Assembly (NCBI RefSeq): GCF_032144095.1
Contig: NZ_JAVSNJ010000015.1
Location: 3,024 to 67,023 of the forward strand
From: Sphaerochaeta sp032144095
GTDB lineage: Bacteria; Spirochaetota; Spirochaetia; Sphaerochaetales; Sphaerochaetaceae
DNA length: 64,000 nucleotides
Direction of reading: 5' to 3'
Made by a program: the position numbers and the translations under genes. Below the pieces are notes generated by a model, which was not told where the DNA came from, ran no database searches, and saw nothing but the letters and a program-made list of their open reading frames with translations. Of the stretch, positions 44,119 through 50,963 are shown in pieces; position 1 is the stretch's first letter; each line of letters begins with the position of its first letter.

Positions 44119-44430
44119 GTAACGGCAGGATACATAGATAGCAAAGCGATCTCCCTTTTGTTGCATACTGTTGCATACTGTTTCTTGCTTCTTGTCCCTT
44201 CTCCTATGGTTTTCCCTTTTCAGGGAGACAGATGCTTGATGGGAAAGGAATTGAAAACCTGTGTAGGAGAATTTCCTGAAAAAACCAGGGTTGTGGGAAT
44301 GATGCCTGCATCTGATCACCGTCGACTACATTTTCGCCTGGCATGCAATAGGAAGGGAAAAGGGGTTTTTGGACAATTGTCTTTTGGCCCTTGCTGATAA
44401 CTGGACTTCTCCCTTGTCTGTTTCTCCTCT

Positions 44431-44463
44431 TTGTCGTATGTTTTGTACGGATATATATATCCG
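44431..44463 (+). promoter_or_regulatory. Possible mrp promoter with overlapping palindrome
   Basis: TTGTCG and TATATA with 17-bp spacing, the -10 box lying within the 16-bp palindrome CGGATATATATATCCG. This would start transcription about 18 bp before the mrp ATG. Support is modest, because TA-rich palindromes arise easily. Confidence 0.35.
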
Positions 44464-44482
44464 CTAGGAGAGTTGAATCAGT

Positions 44483-45352
44483 ATGTCTGAGGGAATTGAT
44501 TTTGCACAGCGCATTGCAGAGGACAAAGCAATACGGACCCATATGGATAAGATTGGCAGGAAGATCCTGATCATGAGCGGAAAGGGCGGGGTGGGAAAGA
44601 CCACAGTAACCGTCAACCTGGCCAACGCCCTTGTCGACAACGGCTGTACGGTAGGTATCCTCGATACCGACCTGCATGGCCCGAATGTGGCGAAGATGCT
44701 TGGCTGTGAGAAGGGTATTTTGCAGACCAATGATGATGGAGTCACCTTTTTCCCTGTTGAGGCCAGAAAGGGCCTTAAGGTAATGAGCCTTGCCTTCGCT
44801 ATCCCTGAGCGTGATGCCCCTATCGTATGGCGCGGCCCCATGAAGATGGCAGCCATCCGGCAGTTCCTTGCCCAGGCTGACTGGGGGGAGTTGGACTACC
44901 TGCTCATTGACTCCCCTCCAGGAACCGGTGATGAACAGCTTACCGTCTGCCAGAGCATCCCTGAGCTTACCGGTACCATCATCGTCACCACCCCCCAGGA
45001 GGTGGCCATACTTGATGCACGCCGATCGGTGAACTTCTCCCGCAAGATGGGTGTCGCCATCCTTGGGGTCGTGGAGAACATGAGTGGATTGATCTGCCCT
45101 CACTGCAAGACGGAACTGCCGCTCTTTGGAGTCGGAGGTGGCAAGAAGATGGCCCTGGACATGGGTGCCCCCTACTTGGGAAGGATTCCCCTGGAGGTCT
45201 CCCTGATGGAGGCTGAGGATGCCGGACAGAGCTATCTCACCCTGCAACCGGACAGCCCCTCCTCGAAGGCCATCAAGGATATTGCACGCCAGATCAGCGA
45301 AGGGACCGCCTGTTCGACCTCACGGCCAAAAAAGAGTGAAGGTTCAAAATAA
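44483..45352 (+). CDS. mrp: Mrp/NBP35-family iron-sulfur cluster carrier ATPase
   Basis: A 289-residue P-loop ATPase of the Mrp/ApbC family that binds and transfers [4Fe-4S] clusters. The deviant Walker A is MSGKGGVGKTTVTVNLANAL. Other marks are GILDTDLHGPNVAKMLG, DYLLIDSPPGTGDEQL and the cluster-binding CPHC in ENMSGLICPHCKTELPLFG. It lacks the DUF59 N-terminal domain found in some Mrp proteins. AGGAG lies 12 bp before the ATG, which is long. The NUDIX gene follows 10 bp after its stop. Confidence 0.93.
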   Translation: MSEGIDFAQRIAEDKAIRTHMDKIGRKILIMSGKGGVGKTTVTVNLANALVDNGCTVGILDTDLHGPNVAKMLGCEKGILQTNDDGVTFFPVEARKGLKVMSLAFAIPERDAPIVWRGPMKMAAIRQFLAQADWGELDYLLIDSPPGTGDEQLTVCQSIPELTGTIIVTTPQEVAILDARRSVNFSRKMGVAILGVVENMSGLICPHCKTELPLFGVGGGKKMALDMGAPYLGRIPLEVSLMEAEDAGQSYLTLQPDSPSSKAIKDIARQISEGTACSTSRPKKSEGSK

Positions 45353-45362
45353 GGAGCATGTG

Positions 45363-45971
45363 ATGTTTGATTCATCCAATGCCGGTGGCGATGCAAGCCA
45401 TCTGATGTGGCAGTCCGGAAGGCGTGAGAGGGTGTTCAAAGGTCCCATCTTTGATGTCTGCACTGTAGTGCGGACATCGACCGATGGCCGGTGTTCTACC
45501 TTCATTGAAGTGGAAAGCCCAAACTGGGTGACCGTGCTGCCCTGGTATCGCAGGGAGGATGGCAAGCCCATGTTTGTGATGGTCGACCAGTTCCGCCATG
45601 GCTCATCCACCGTGACCAGGGAGTTCCCTGCCGGGGTGGTCGAGAAGGGTGAGGACCCTCTGGTTGCAGCCCTTCGGGAGCTGTTGGAGGAGACTGGTCT
45701 TGAGGCGAAGAGTGTGAAGTTGCTGGGCAATGTAAGCCCCAACTCAGCCTTCATGACCAACCGGTCCAACTTCTACCTTGTCGAGGGCGTGCGCCTCGTC
45801 TCCTCCCAGAACCTCGATGCGAATGAGCAGTTGGATGTCTTTTCGGTCCCTGTCCAGGAGGTGATCGAGAACATGGGTAGTGGAATATATGACAATGGCA
45901 TCATGATGATAGCCTTGGGCTTCTTTTTGAGGGAAGCGCACAAGAGGCCTGAGCTCCTGGCGAACGAGTAA
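45363..45971 (+). CDS. NUDIX hydrolase (ADP-ribose pyrophosphatase-like)
   Basis: A 202-residue hydrolase. The NUDIX box GVVEKGEDPLVAALRELLEETGL fits Gx5Ex7REUxEExGU (written with x for any residue). Preceding strands FIEVESPNWVTVLPWYRRED and MFVMVDQFRHGSSTVTREFP resemble ADP-ribose pyrophosphatases. ATG 45363 follows AAGGAG that overlaps the mrp stop; the open frame upstream is mrp in another phase. It probably removes ADP-ribose or a similar nucleoside diphosphate derivative. Confidence 0.9.
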   Translation: MFDSSNAGGDASHLMWQSGRRERVFKGPIFDVCTVVRTSTDGRCSTFIEVESPNWVTVLPWYRREDGKPMFVMVDQFRHGSSTVTREFPAGVVEKGEDPLVAALRELLEETGLEAKSVKLLGNVSPNSAFMTNRSNFYLVEGVRLVSSQNLDANEQLDVFSVPVQEVIENMGSGIYDNGIMMIALGFFLREAHKRPELLANE

Positions 45972-46001
45972 GCAACATAGGCAAAAAGGTGGTTTGATCT
46001 G

Positions 46002-46718
46002 ATGAAAACAAAACGGATAGTGATTCTTTTCCTTTCGGTAGTGGTGGTTGTCCTCCTGTCCTCCTGCATGGCGACACAGGGCATTGTGAGGACCATCGAG
46101 GTATCCGGCAGTGGTGAAGTGGCCCTTACGGCAGACATCGCAAGTTTCAGCATCCAGGTCAGTGAGCTGGGCAAGACGACGAGCGAGGCCCAGGGCTTTG
46201 CCAACGAGAAGATGGCCGCGATCCTGACAGTGCTTCGGACCAATGGGGTTGCCGAAAAGGACATTGCCACAACCGCCCTCAACCTGCGGCCCAGCTACAA
46301 GTGGCTCGATAACCAGCAGTATCTGGAAGGCCAGGTAGCCAGCCAGAACCTCTCTGTCACGCTGCGAGACCTCCCCCGCCTGGGAAAGGTCATCGACCAG
46401 CTTGGCGAGATCTCGGGCATCTACCTCAATTCGGTAGTGCTTGACAAGGAAGACAAGAGTGCAGCACTGCTTGAGTCAAGGCAGCTGGCACTTGCCTCCG
46501 CCCTGGCCAAGGCTGAGGCCTATGCAAAGAACAGCAACATGCTGGTGGGCTCTCCCATCACCATCAGCGAATCGTCGGTGGCCTCCAATCCCTATAGCCC
46601 CCGAGCCGTCAAAATGTTGGCTTCTGAAGCCTATGACATGTCTACCGAGATTCCAGCAGGAAGCATGACGGTGAGAAGTACCATCTCAATGGTAGTTGAG
46701 ATGACTAGACAAAACTAG
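46002..46718 (+). CDS. SIMPL-domain (DUF541) lipoprotein
   Basis: A 238-residue exported protein. The signal sequence ends in the lipobox LLSSC (Cys near residue 22), so it is probably lipid-anchored. The body is a SIMPL domain: TIEVSGSGEVALTADIASFS, IQVSELGKTTSEAQGFANEK, LRPSYKWLDNQQYLEGQVAS and AEAYAKNSNMLVGSPITISE. Characterised SIMPL proteins are periplasmic or outer-membrane-linked and have been tied to oxidative stress, but the function is not settled. AAAAAGGTGG precedes the start at some distance. Confidence 0.88.
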   Translation: MKTKRIVILFLSVVVVVLLSSCMATQGIVRTIEVSGSGEVALTADIASFSIQVSELGKTTSEAQGFANEKMAAILTVLRTNGVAEKDIATTALNLRPSYKWLDNQQYLEGQVASQNLSVTLRDLPRLGKVIDQLGEISGIYLNSVVLDKEDKSAALLESRQLALASALAKAEAYAKNSNMLVGSPITISESSVASNPYSPRAVKMLASEAYDMSTEIPAGSMTVRSTISMVVEMTRQN

Positions 46719-46759
46719 GTTTTTGTAAATAATGGCCCAGATAAACGTGGTTTATAGAT

Positions 46760-46802
46760 GAATTTGAGAATTTTCTAATAAAAGAATTTGAGAATTTTCT
46801 AA
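46760..46802 (+). repeat. Tandem direct repeat GAATTTGAGAATTTTCTAA
   Basis: The 19-bp sequence occurs at 46760-46778 and 46784-46802, a 24-bp period. It ends eight bases before the -35 box at 46811, so it could be a UP-like A+T element or a tandem activator site. Confidence 0.75.
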
Positions 46803-46810
46803 GAAAGGAC

Positions 46811-46839
46811 TTAACAAGACGGACAATTGCTGGTATAGT
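46811..46839 (+). promoter_or_regulatory. Near-consensus promoter in front of the RNA candidate
   Basis: TTAACA (46811-46816) and TATAGT (46834-46839) separated by 17 bp, predicting a start near 46846. No gene in this direction follows before the terminator at 46965. Confidence 0.65.
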
Positions 46840-46845
46840 ACTTGT

Positions 46846-47003
46846 GTCCGAACGTGTGAACTTGTTAGACTTATGTCATCAATATGTTCACCACCTGTGT
46901 CTGTTCGTTTTTTTCCCCCTCTTCCCAGAGGTAACGGCAGTACACATTGCCCGCATTAATGCGGAACTCCCCCAAGGGTGCAAGCTTGAGGGAGTTTTTT
47001 TTG
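46846..47003 (+). ncRNA. Candidate structured small RNA, about 158 nt
   Basis: Defined by the promoter at 46811-46839 and the terminator at 46965-47002. Hairpins visible in order: an outer CGAAC/GUUCG stem enclosing GUGUGAAC/GUUCACCAC, followed by seven U; CCUCU-UCCC-AGAGG (46918-46931); GGCA-N8-UGCC; CCGCA-UUAA-UGCGG (46951-46964); then the terminator. The bounded size, stand-alone promoter and dense pairing suggest an independent small RNA. I could not match it to 4.5S, tmRNA or RNase P landmarks. 6S RNA is not excluded, though I do not see its single long closing stem. An alternative is a long 3' tail of the SIMPL mRNA. Confidence 0.42.
46965..47002 (+). terminator. Intrinsic terminator, plus strand
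   Basis: AACTCCC...CAAG (46965-46976) pairs with CTTG...GGGAGTT (46985-46996), followed by eight T residues counting those closing the stem. Confidence 0.88.
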
Positions 47004-47090
47004 GCTCGGATGATTGGTGCAAAACGGAAGGGCTCCACCTCTTGGATTGGTGTGAGGCATGCAAGCACTTCATTGAAGGGTTGAATACGG

Positions 47091-48206
47091 TTATTGTCCG
47101 ACCAGGTTTGAATCCAATGGGGTGATGGTTACGGTGATGGTATCGGAATACGACCCGCCCATTGCCGATACAGCACTCTGGTAGTCTATCCCTCCGACCT
47201 GCAGATCCTTGAGGTTGTTGCTTCCAAAGGAAAGGTTGGGCCAGGTGATGGGGACGCCCCTGTCCACTGGCGCTCCTCCCAGATAGAGGAAGAAGGGTAT
47301 GTAGTAGTTCAATTCACTGTGCTTGAGCCTGAAGCTGCTGTTGGTACTGCCATTGCCGTCAGCGAAGGTGAGGGTGACCCCTTGCGGGCTGGAGCTGTTG
47401 TAACCAGTCAGGGTGAGCCTGGCCGACCCTACCGTGGCCTTTGATGAACCTGAGGCATTGACCAGGTTTATGGAGGCCTGGGAGGGTGTCTGTTCTATCT
47501 TGAGTGAGACATATACGGTTTTGTTGATGGCGCTCTTGTTGAGATACTTTGTGGAGCCCTGGTTATAGTTTGTGGTGAAGAAGGCCTGGGGTGTTGTCGA
47601 GCTCGCCCCGAAAGGGATGGTATACTCTGTTCCCCACCCAGCTTCTTTACGGTACATGATGGTGAAGTTCCCCAGGTTTGGTCCTGAAGCGCCTTTGAAC
47701 TGAAAGCCTGCATCGGTAGCCTGGGCAGAGTTGTTGATGTTCCTGACTCCAAGGTAGAAATCGATGGTGATGGGATACTGGGGGGCTGTGGTAATGGCAT
47801 CACTTGCCAGAGGGTCCTCTCCACTGCTCCAGTTGATGAGCTTCACGATGGTAGTGCTGCCATACTTGATTTTGGCGACGACCTGGGAGCCGAACACCGT
47901 CATATAGTTTATTACTGTGGTGCTTTGAAGATCATACTCCCTGCCACCGCCAAAGTTACCGGACCTTTCGATGCGCAGGGAGTACAAGGGCTGGACGCTT
48001 CCCTTCCCCACTGAGCGGATCGTCAGCGTTCCTACATGAAATGCATCGTTGAAGCCTGCGCTCTGGATCCCAAAATCTGAACTTTTATGTAGTTCTGTGT
48101 CGAAATCTTCTTCATAGGTAGCTTGGGCTGTGGCAGCCCCTAGAGAAAGGATGGCTATGCCCAACAGGGCAAGTAGTAGAAGGCTAAGTTTCTGTGCAAG
48201 CTTCAT
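47091..48206 (-). CDS. Unknown secreted beta-rich protein
   Basis: A 371-residue protein that I do not recognise. An N-terminal signal peptide (MKLAQKLSLLLLALLGIAIL, cleavage probably after TAQA) is followed by a Ser/Thr/Gly/Asn-rich sequence with alternating hydrophobics, suggesting beta strands. It has no cysteine and no membrane segment after the signal. The C-terminus YSDTITVTITPLD resembles the last strand of fimbrial-subunit or spore-coat-U-like domains, which hints at a surface or pilus-like role, but no chaperone or usher gene is near. The start at 48206 follows CAGGAG. It is convergent with the RNA candidate and apparently monocistronic. Confidence 0.75.
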   Translation of the reverse strand: MKLAQKLSLLLLALLGIAILSLGAATAQATYEEDFDTELHKSSDFGIQSAGFNDAFHVGTLTIRSVGKGSVQPLYSLRIERSGNFGGGREYDLQSTTVINYMTVFGSQVVAKIKYGSTTIVKLINWSSGEDPLASDAITTAPQYPITIDFYLGVRNINNSAQATDAGFQFKGASGPNLGNFTIMYRKEAGWGTEYTIPFGASSTTPQAFFTTNYNQGSTKYLNKSAINKTVYVSLKIEQTPSQASINLVNASGSSKATVGSARLTLTGYNSSSPQGVTLTFADGNGSTNSSFRLKHSELNYYIPFFLYLGGAPVDRGVPITWPNLSFGSNNLKDLQVGGIDYQSAVSAMGGSYSDTITVTITPLDSNLVGQ

Positions 48207-48282
48207 AGTCGCTCCTGAGCCCAGTATACCCAAAGAAACCTCTAGTGAAAAGCTAGCACTATAGCAGGTTGCCCATTTTGGG

Positions 48283-49251
48283 CTAGCTGAATGCTGAGTT
48301 CATATAGTCGTTGATGGTCTCCCCTTCGTACATCAGGCGATAGAGGGCCTGTACAAGAGGAAACTGTTCGCTTACCCCCTTCTCCCTGGTCATCTCCCCC
48401 ATGAGTCTGACGGTCCTGCTTCCCTCGATTACTGTGGAAGACTTGTCTCCGCTCTCCATGGAGAACCCCTTGCCCATCAGGAGGCCAAGGGTGCGGTTGC
48501 GTGAGAGGTCGTTGAGGCTGGTCAGCCCCAAATCCCCGATGCCGCAGTAGCGGAAGATGGTTTCGGTCTCGCACTCGAAGAGGGAGAGGAAGCGCCTCAT
48601 CTCATTGACCGCCTTCGTGTAGATGAGAAAGTCAACGTTGGGGGAGTTGAACCTCCCTGATACCAGGCCTATGGCTATGGCATACATGTTCTTGAGGATG
48701 CTCATCAGCTCGACCGAGCGGATATCCTCGGTAAAGTCCAGGTAAAGGCCGGTCTCTGGCAATATCGCCTGCTTGAAGGCTGTGTAGTCCTCCCTTCTCC
48801 CTCCAAAGGTGAAGGAGGAGGGGAGGCCGTGGAGCACCTCGATGGCAAAGGTAGGGCCTTTCATGCTGGCAGTCTTCTCGAATGGGATCTGCTCGGTAAT
48901 GAAGGCCCCGTCATCGCTCATCCCCTTGGCAAGGTTTATGACCATGCAGTCCTCCTTGGTCATTGCCCTGATCTCCTGGGTGAAGGGGACGATGGCCTTG
49001 GAGGGGATAACCAGCAGGATGCAGTCAGCGGAGCTGAAGATGGTCTTGTCCCCGGTTGCCCTGATGCTGGTATTCAGGAAATGGGTGGGGAAATATTTGG
49101 AGTTGCGGTGGTTGCGGTTGATGTCCTCCACCACGTCTGCCTCTATGCTCCAGAGGATGACGGTATTCCTGGTGTTCCAGGAGAGGCGTTCGGCCATCGC
49201 GGTCCCGAATACGCCTGCTCCGGCGATTACGATCGTGTTGTGATGTTGCAA
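48283..49251 (-). CDS. gpsA: Glycerol-3-phosphate dehydrogenase [NAD(P)+]
   Basis: A 322-residue cytosolic enzyme that makes sn-glycerol 3-phosphate from dihydroxyacetone phosphate for phospholipids. The Rossmann motif is TIVIAGAGVFGTAMAERLSW. Family landmarks are INLAKGMSDDGAFITEQIPF, MKGPTFAIEVLHGLPSSFTF, the catalytic Lys region VELMSILKNMYAIAIGLVSG and CGIGDLGLTSLNDLSRNRTL. The start codon is TTG at 49251, supported by AAGGAG seven bases before it. It overlaps the end of the upstream acetyltransferase gene by 25 bp. Confidence 0.93.
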   Translation of the reverse strand: MQHHNTIVIAGAGVFGTAMAERLSWNTRNTVILWSIEADVVEDINRNHRNSKYFPTHFLNTSIRATGDKTIFSSADCILLVIPSKAIVPFTQEIRAMTKEDCMVINLAKGMSDDGAFITEQIPFEKTASMKGPTFAIEVLHGLPSSFTFGGRREDYTAFKQAILPETGLYLDFTEDIRSVELMSILKNMYAIAIGLVSGRFNSPNVDFLIYTKAVNEMRRFLSLFECETETIFRYCGIGDLGLTSLNDLSRNRTLGLLMGKGFSMESGDKSSTVIEGSRTVRLMGEMTREKGVSEQFPLVQALYRLMYEGETINDYMNSAFS

Positions 49252-49709
49252 GTCAAGACTCCTTGGCCGTGGGGCCAGATCATGGTGAGGTGTGGTATGT
49301 TGGCTTCGTAGTAGATGGTAGGGTCCTCTACGGTGAAACCCAGTTTTTCATAGAAGGGAGAGATTCTTGTCTGGGCATGGATATAGACCCTGCCGGATAC
49401 AAGGGCAAGGGCATTTTCCACCAGGAGCTTTCCGAACTGCTTGCCCCGGTACTGCTCCAGGACAGCGATGCGCTCAAGCTTGGTGCCTTCACTGGTCTTC
49501 CTGATCCTCAGGGTCCCCACTGCCTCTTGCCCAAGCAAGAGGAGGAGGTGGGCACAGCTATCGTCCTTGCCATCGAAGTCGATGGCCTCGTCGACGCCCT
49601 GGCCTTCCACGAAGACGCTTCTGCGGACAGCTTGGCATTGGAGCAGCAGAGGGCGGTTCTCGCTCTTGGCTGCCGCACTCTCCTGGATAAGGATCAGTTG
49701 TGTTTCCAT
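49227..49709 (-). CDS. GNAT-family N-acetyltransferase
   Basis: A 160-residue acetyltransferase. The acetyl-CoA-binding core is AVGTLRIRKTSEGTKLERIA, VLEQYRGKQFGKLLVENALA, then ISPFYEKLGFTVEDPTIYYE and PHLTMIW, the usual GNAT motifs A and B. The N-terminal QAVRRSVFVEGQGVDEAIDF resembles ElaA/YjcF-like members. Start choice between 49709 and 49718 is uncertain because neither has a good ribosome site. Its end overlaps gpsA. The substrate is unknown. Confidence 0.85.
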   Translation of the reverse strand: METQLILIQESAAAKSENRPLLLQCQAVRRSVFVEGQGVDEAIDFDGKDDSCAHLLLLLGQEAVGTLRIRKTSEGTKLERIAVLEQYRGKQFGKLLVENALALVSGRVYIHAQTRISPFYEKLGFTVEDPTIYYEANIPHLTMIWPHGQGVLTCNITTRS

Positions 49710-49835
49710 GCCGCCCATACTACTGCTAAGCGGTGGTTTGGGGCAAGTGCGTATCTAATTGCGACTTTGGCCCCTGCCGTCCATGGACAGGCTCCCCTGT
49801 TTTCAGTAGCTTTGAAAGGGACGAGGTATCATAGT

Positions 49836-50963
49836 ATGCACATAGTAATAATAGGAAATGGTGTTGCCGGAGCTACGGTGGCCCAGAAACTTGCACATAA
49901 AGGGGTGGAGGTGACGCTGTTTGCAGAGGAGCCATACGGTTTCTACAGCAGGATCATGTTGCCCCACTCCCTGTACGACAAGGAGGCCCTTGCCCACCTT
50001 ATCTCCAAGAGCGATCCTCCCTATCTGGTGAAACAGCCGGTCACCGGCATTTTCCCCGATAGGAAGGAGGTCGAGACCGGTGATGGCAAGCTCTACTCCT
50101 ACGACAAGCTGGTCATCGCAACCGGCAGCCGTTCGCGCACCCTGGAGATCTTCTCCAACACCGAAGGGGTGTGTACCCTCAGGACCTTCTACGATGCCCT
50201 TCTGATAGGGGACATCATCACCAGCCCTGTCGTGGTGCTTGGTGGAGGGCTGCTTGGGCTTGAGACTGCGCTGAACCTCAACAACAAGGGCTTCGATGTG
50301 ACGGTGTGTGAGGCCGCAGACAGGATCCTGGTACGCCAGCTGGATACGGTTGCCGCTACGATGCTCCGCTCTAAACTGGAGGAGGAGGGCCTGACGATAC
50401 GCGAATCGACCAAGACCATCGGCAAGCGTCTCGATGCGGATGCGAAGCTGGTTGCCCTTGAGGTGGAGGGCTCGCCCGAGATTCCTTGCAATACCCTCAT
50501 CCTCTCTCTCGGGGTTTTCCCCGAAGTGTCTCTTGCCAGAGAGGCAGGGCTGAGGATCAAGAGGGGGATTGTCGTCGATGACTACCTGAGGACCAGCGAT
50601 GAGGATATCTATGCGATAGGGGATTGTGCCGAGCACAATGGCCAGATCCCGGCGATCGTGCCTGTAGCCCTTGCGATGGCTGATACGGTCATAGCAAATC
50701 TGACAGGTGGGGATAGGGTCTATGAGGAGCCGGTGCTCTTTACCCGTTTCAAGGACGAGGCCCTGGATGTCATCAGTGTCGGTGACGTTACAGCCATTCC
50801 CCTGAGCAAGCGGGTAGGCGAGCGGTATGAGGCGTACTTCCTCAAGGAGGGCACCCTTGCGGGGGCCATCCTCTATGGAAGTAGCGAGCATCTGAAGTTT
50901 GTCCGGATGAACTACCAGAAGCCTGTCAGCGAAGGGGAGATAGCTGCCTTGCTCGACTTCTAG
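49836..50963 (+). CDS. NAD(P)H/FAD oxidoreductase (rubredoxin-reductase/nitrite-reductase-like)
   Basis: A 375-residue two-dinucleotide-domain flavoprotein. The FAD motif is MHIVIIGNGVAGATVAQKLA, and the NAD(P) motif is VVVLGGGLLGLETALNLNNK. YDKLVIATGSRSRTLEI and DDYLRTSDEDIYAIGDCAEH are standard. It would pass electrons from NAD(P)H to a small carrier such as rubredoxin or to a partner reductase; no partner is adjacent. ATG 49836 is chosen by homology with GAGG about 9 bases before it; the open frame upstream to 49263 is antisense to the GNAT gene. Its TAG shares CTAG with the convergent alpha-galactosidase stop. Confidence 0.9.
   Translation: MHIVIIGNGVAGATVAQKLAHKGVEVTLFAEEPYGFYSRIMLPHSLYDKEALAHLISKSDPPYLVKQPVTGIFPDRKEVETGDGKLYSYDKLVIATGSRSRTLEIFSNTEGVCTLRTFYDALLIGDIITSPVVVLGGGLLGLETALNLNNKGFDVTVCEAADRILVRQLDTVAATMLRSKLEEEGLTIRESTKTIGKRLDADAKLVALEVEGSPEIPCNTLILSLGVFPEVSLAREAGLRIKRGIVVDDYLRTSDEDIYAIGDCAEHNGQIPAIVPVALAMADTVIANLTGGDRVYEEPVLFTRFKDEALDVISVGDVTAIPLSKRVGERYEAYFLKEGTLAGAILYGSSEHLKFVRMNYQKPVSEGEIAALLDF

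Larger units (their letters stand above)
44028..44482. other. Divergent intergenic region, oad operon and mrp
   Basis: A 455-bp gap. Near oadG it has a promoter (44089-44118). At 44161-44180 the decamer TTGCATACTG occurs twice in tandem. The palindrome GACAATTGTC lies near 44372-44381. Near mrp there is TTGTCG (44431-44436) 17 bp before TATATA, overlapped by the palindrome CGGATATATATATCCG (44448-44463). No credible gene was found in it. Confidence 0.6.
46719..47090 (+). other. Intergenic region with tandem repeat, promoter and structured RNA candidate
   Basis: A 372-bp gap between the SIMPL gene and a convergent secreted-protein gene. From left to right it holds two copies of a 19-bp sequence, a near-consensus promoter, a series of hairpins and an intrinsic terminator on the plus strand. 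No convincing protein gene is present. Confidence 0.7.

Noticed and set aside
44110..44397. A 95-codon plus-strand frame between oadG and mrp
   Set aside because: No ribosome site; overlaps promoter and repeat sequences; no recognisable domain.
44204..45247. A 347-codon open frame on the minus strand
   Set aside because: Antisense to mrp, which has full P-loop and CPHC motifs; composition is unlike a real protein.
46844..47122. A 93-codon plus-strand frame starting at GTG in the RNA candidate region
   Set aside because: No ribosome site, it runs through the terminator and into the end of the secreted-protein gene; the hairpins explain the region better.
50960..50963. Convergent genes sharing a CTAG stop
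   Set aside because: A 4-bp overlap of stop codons is a routine packing effect.
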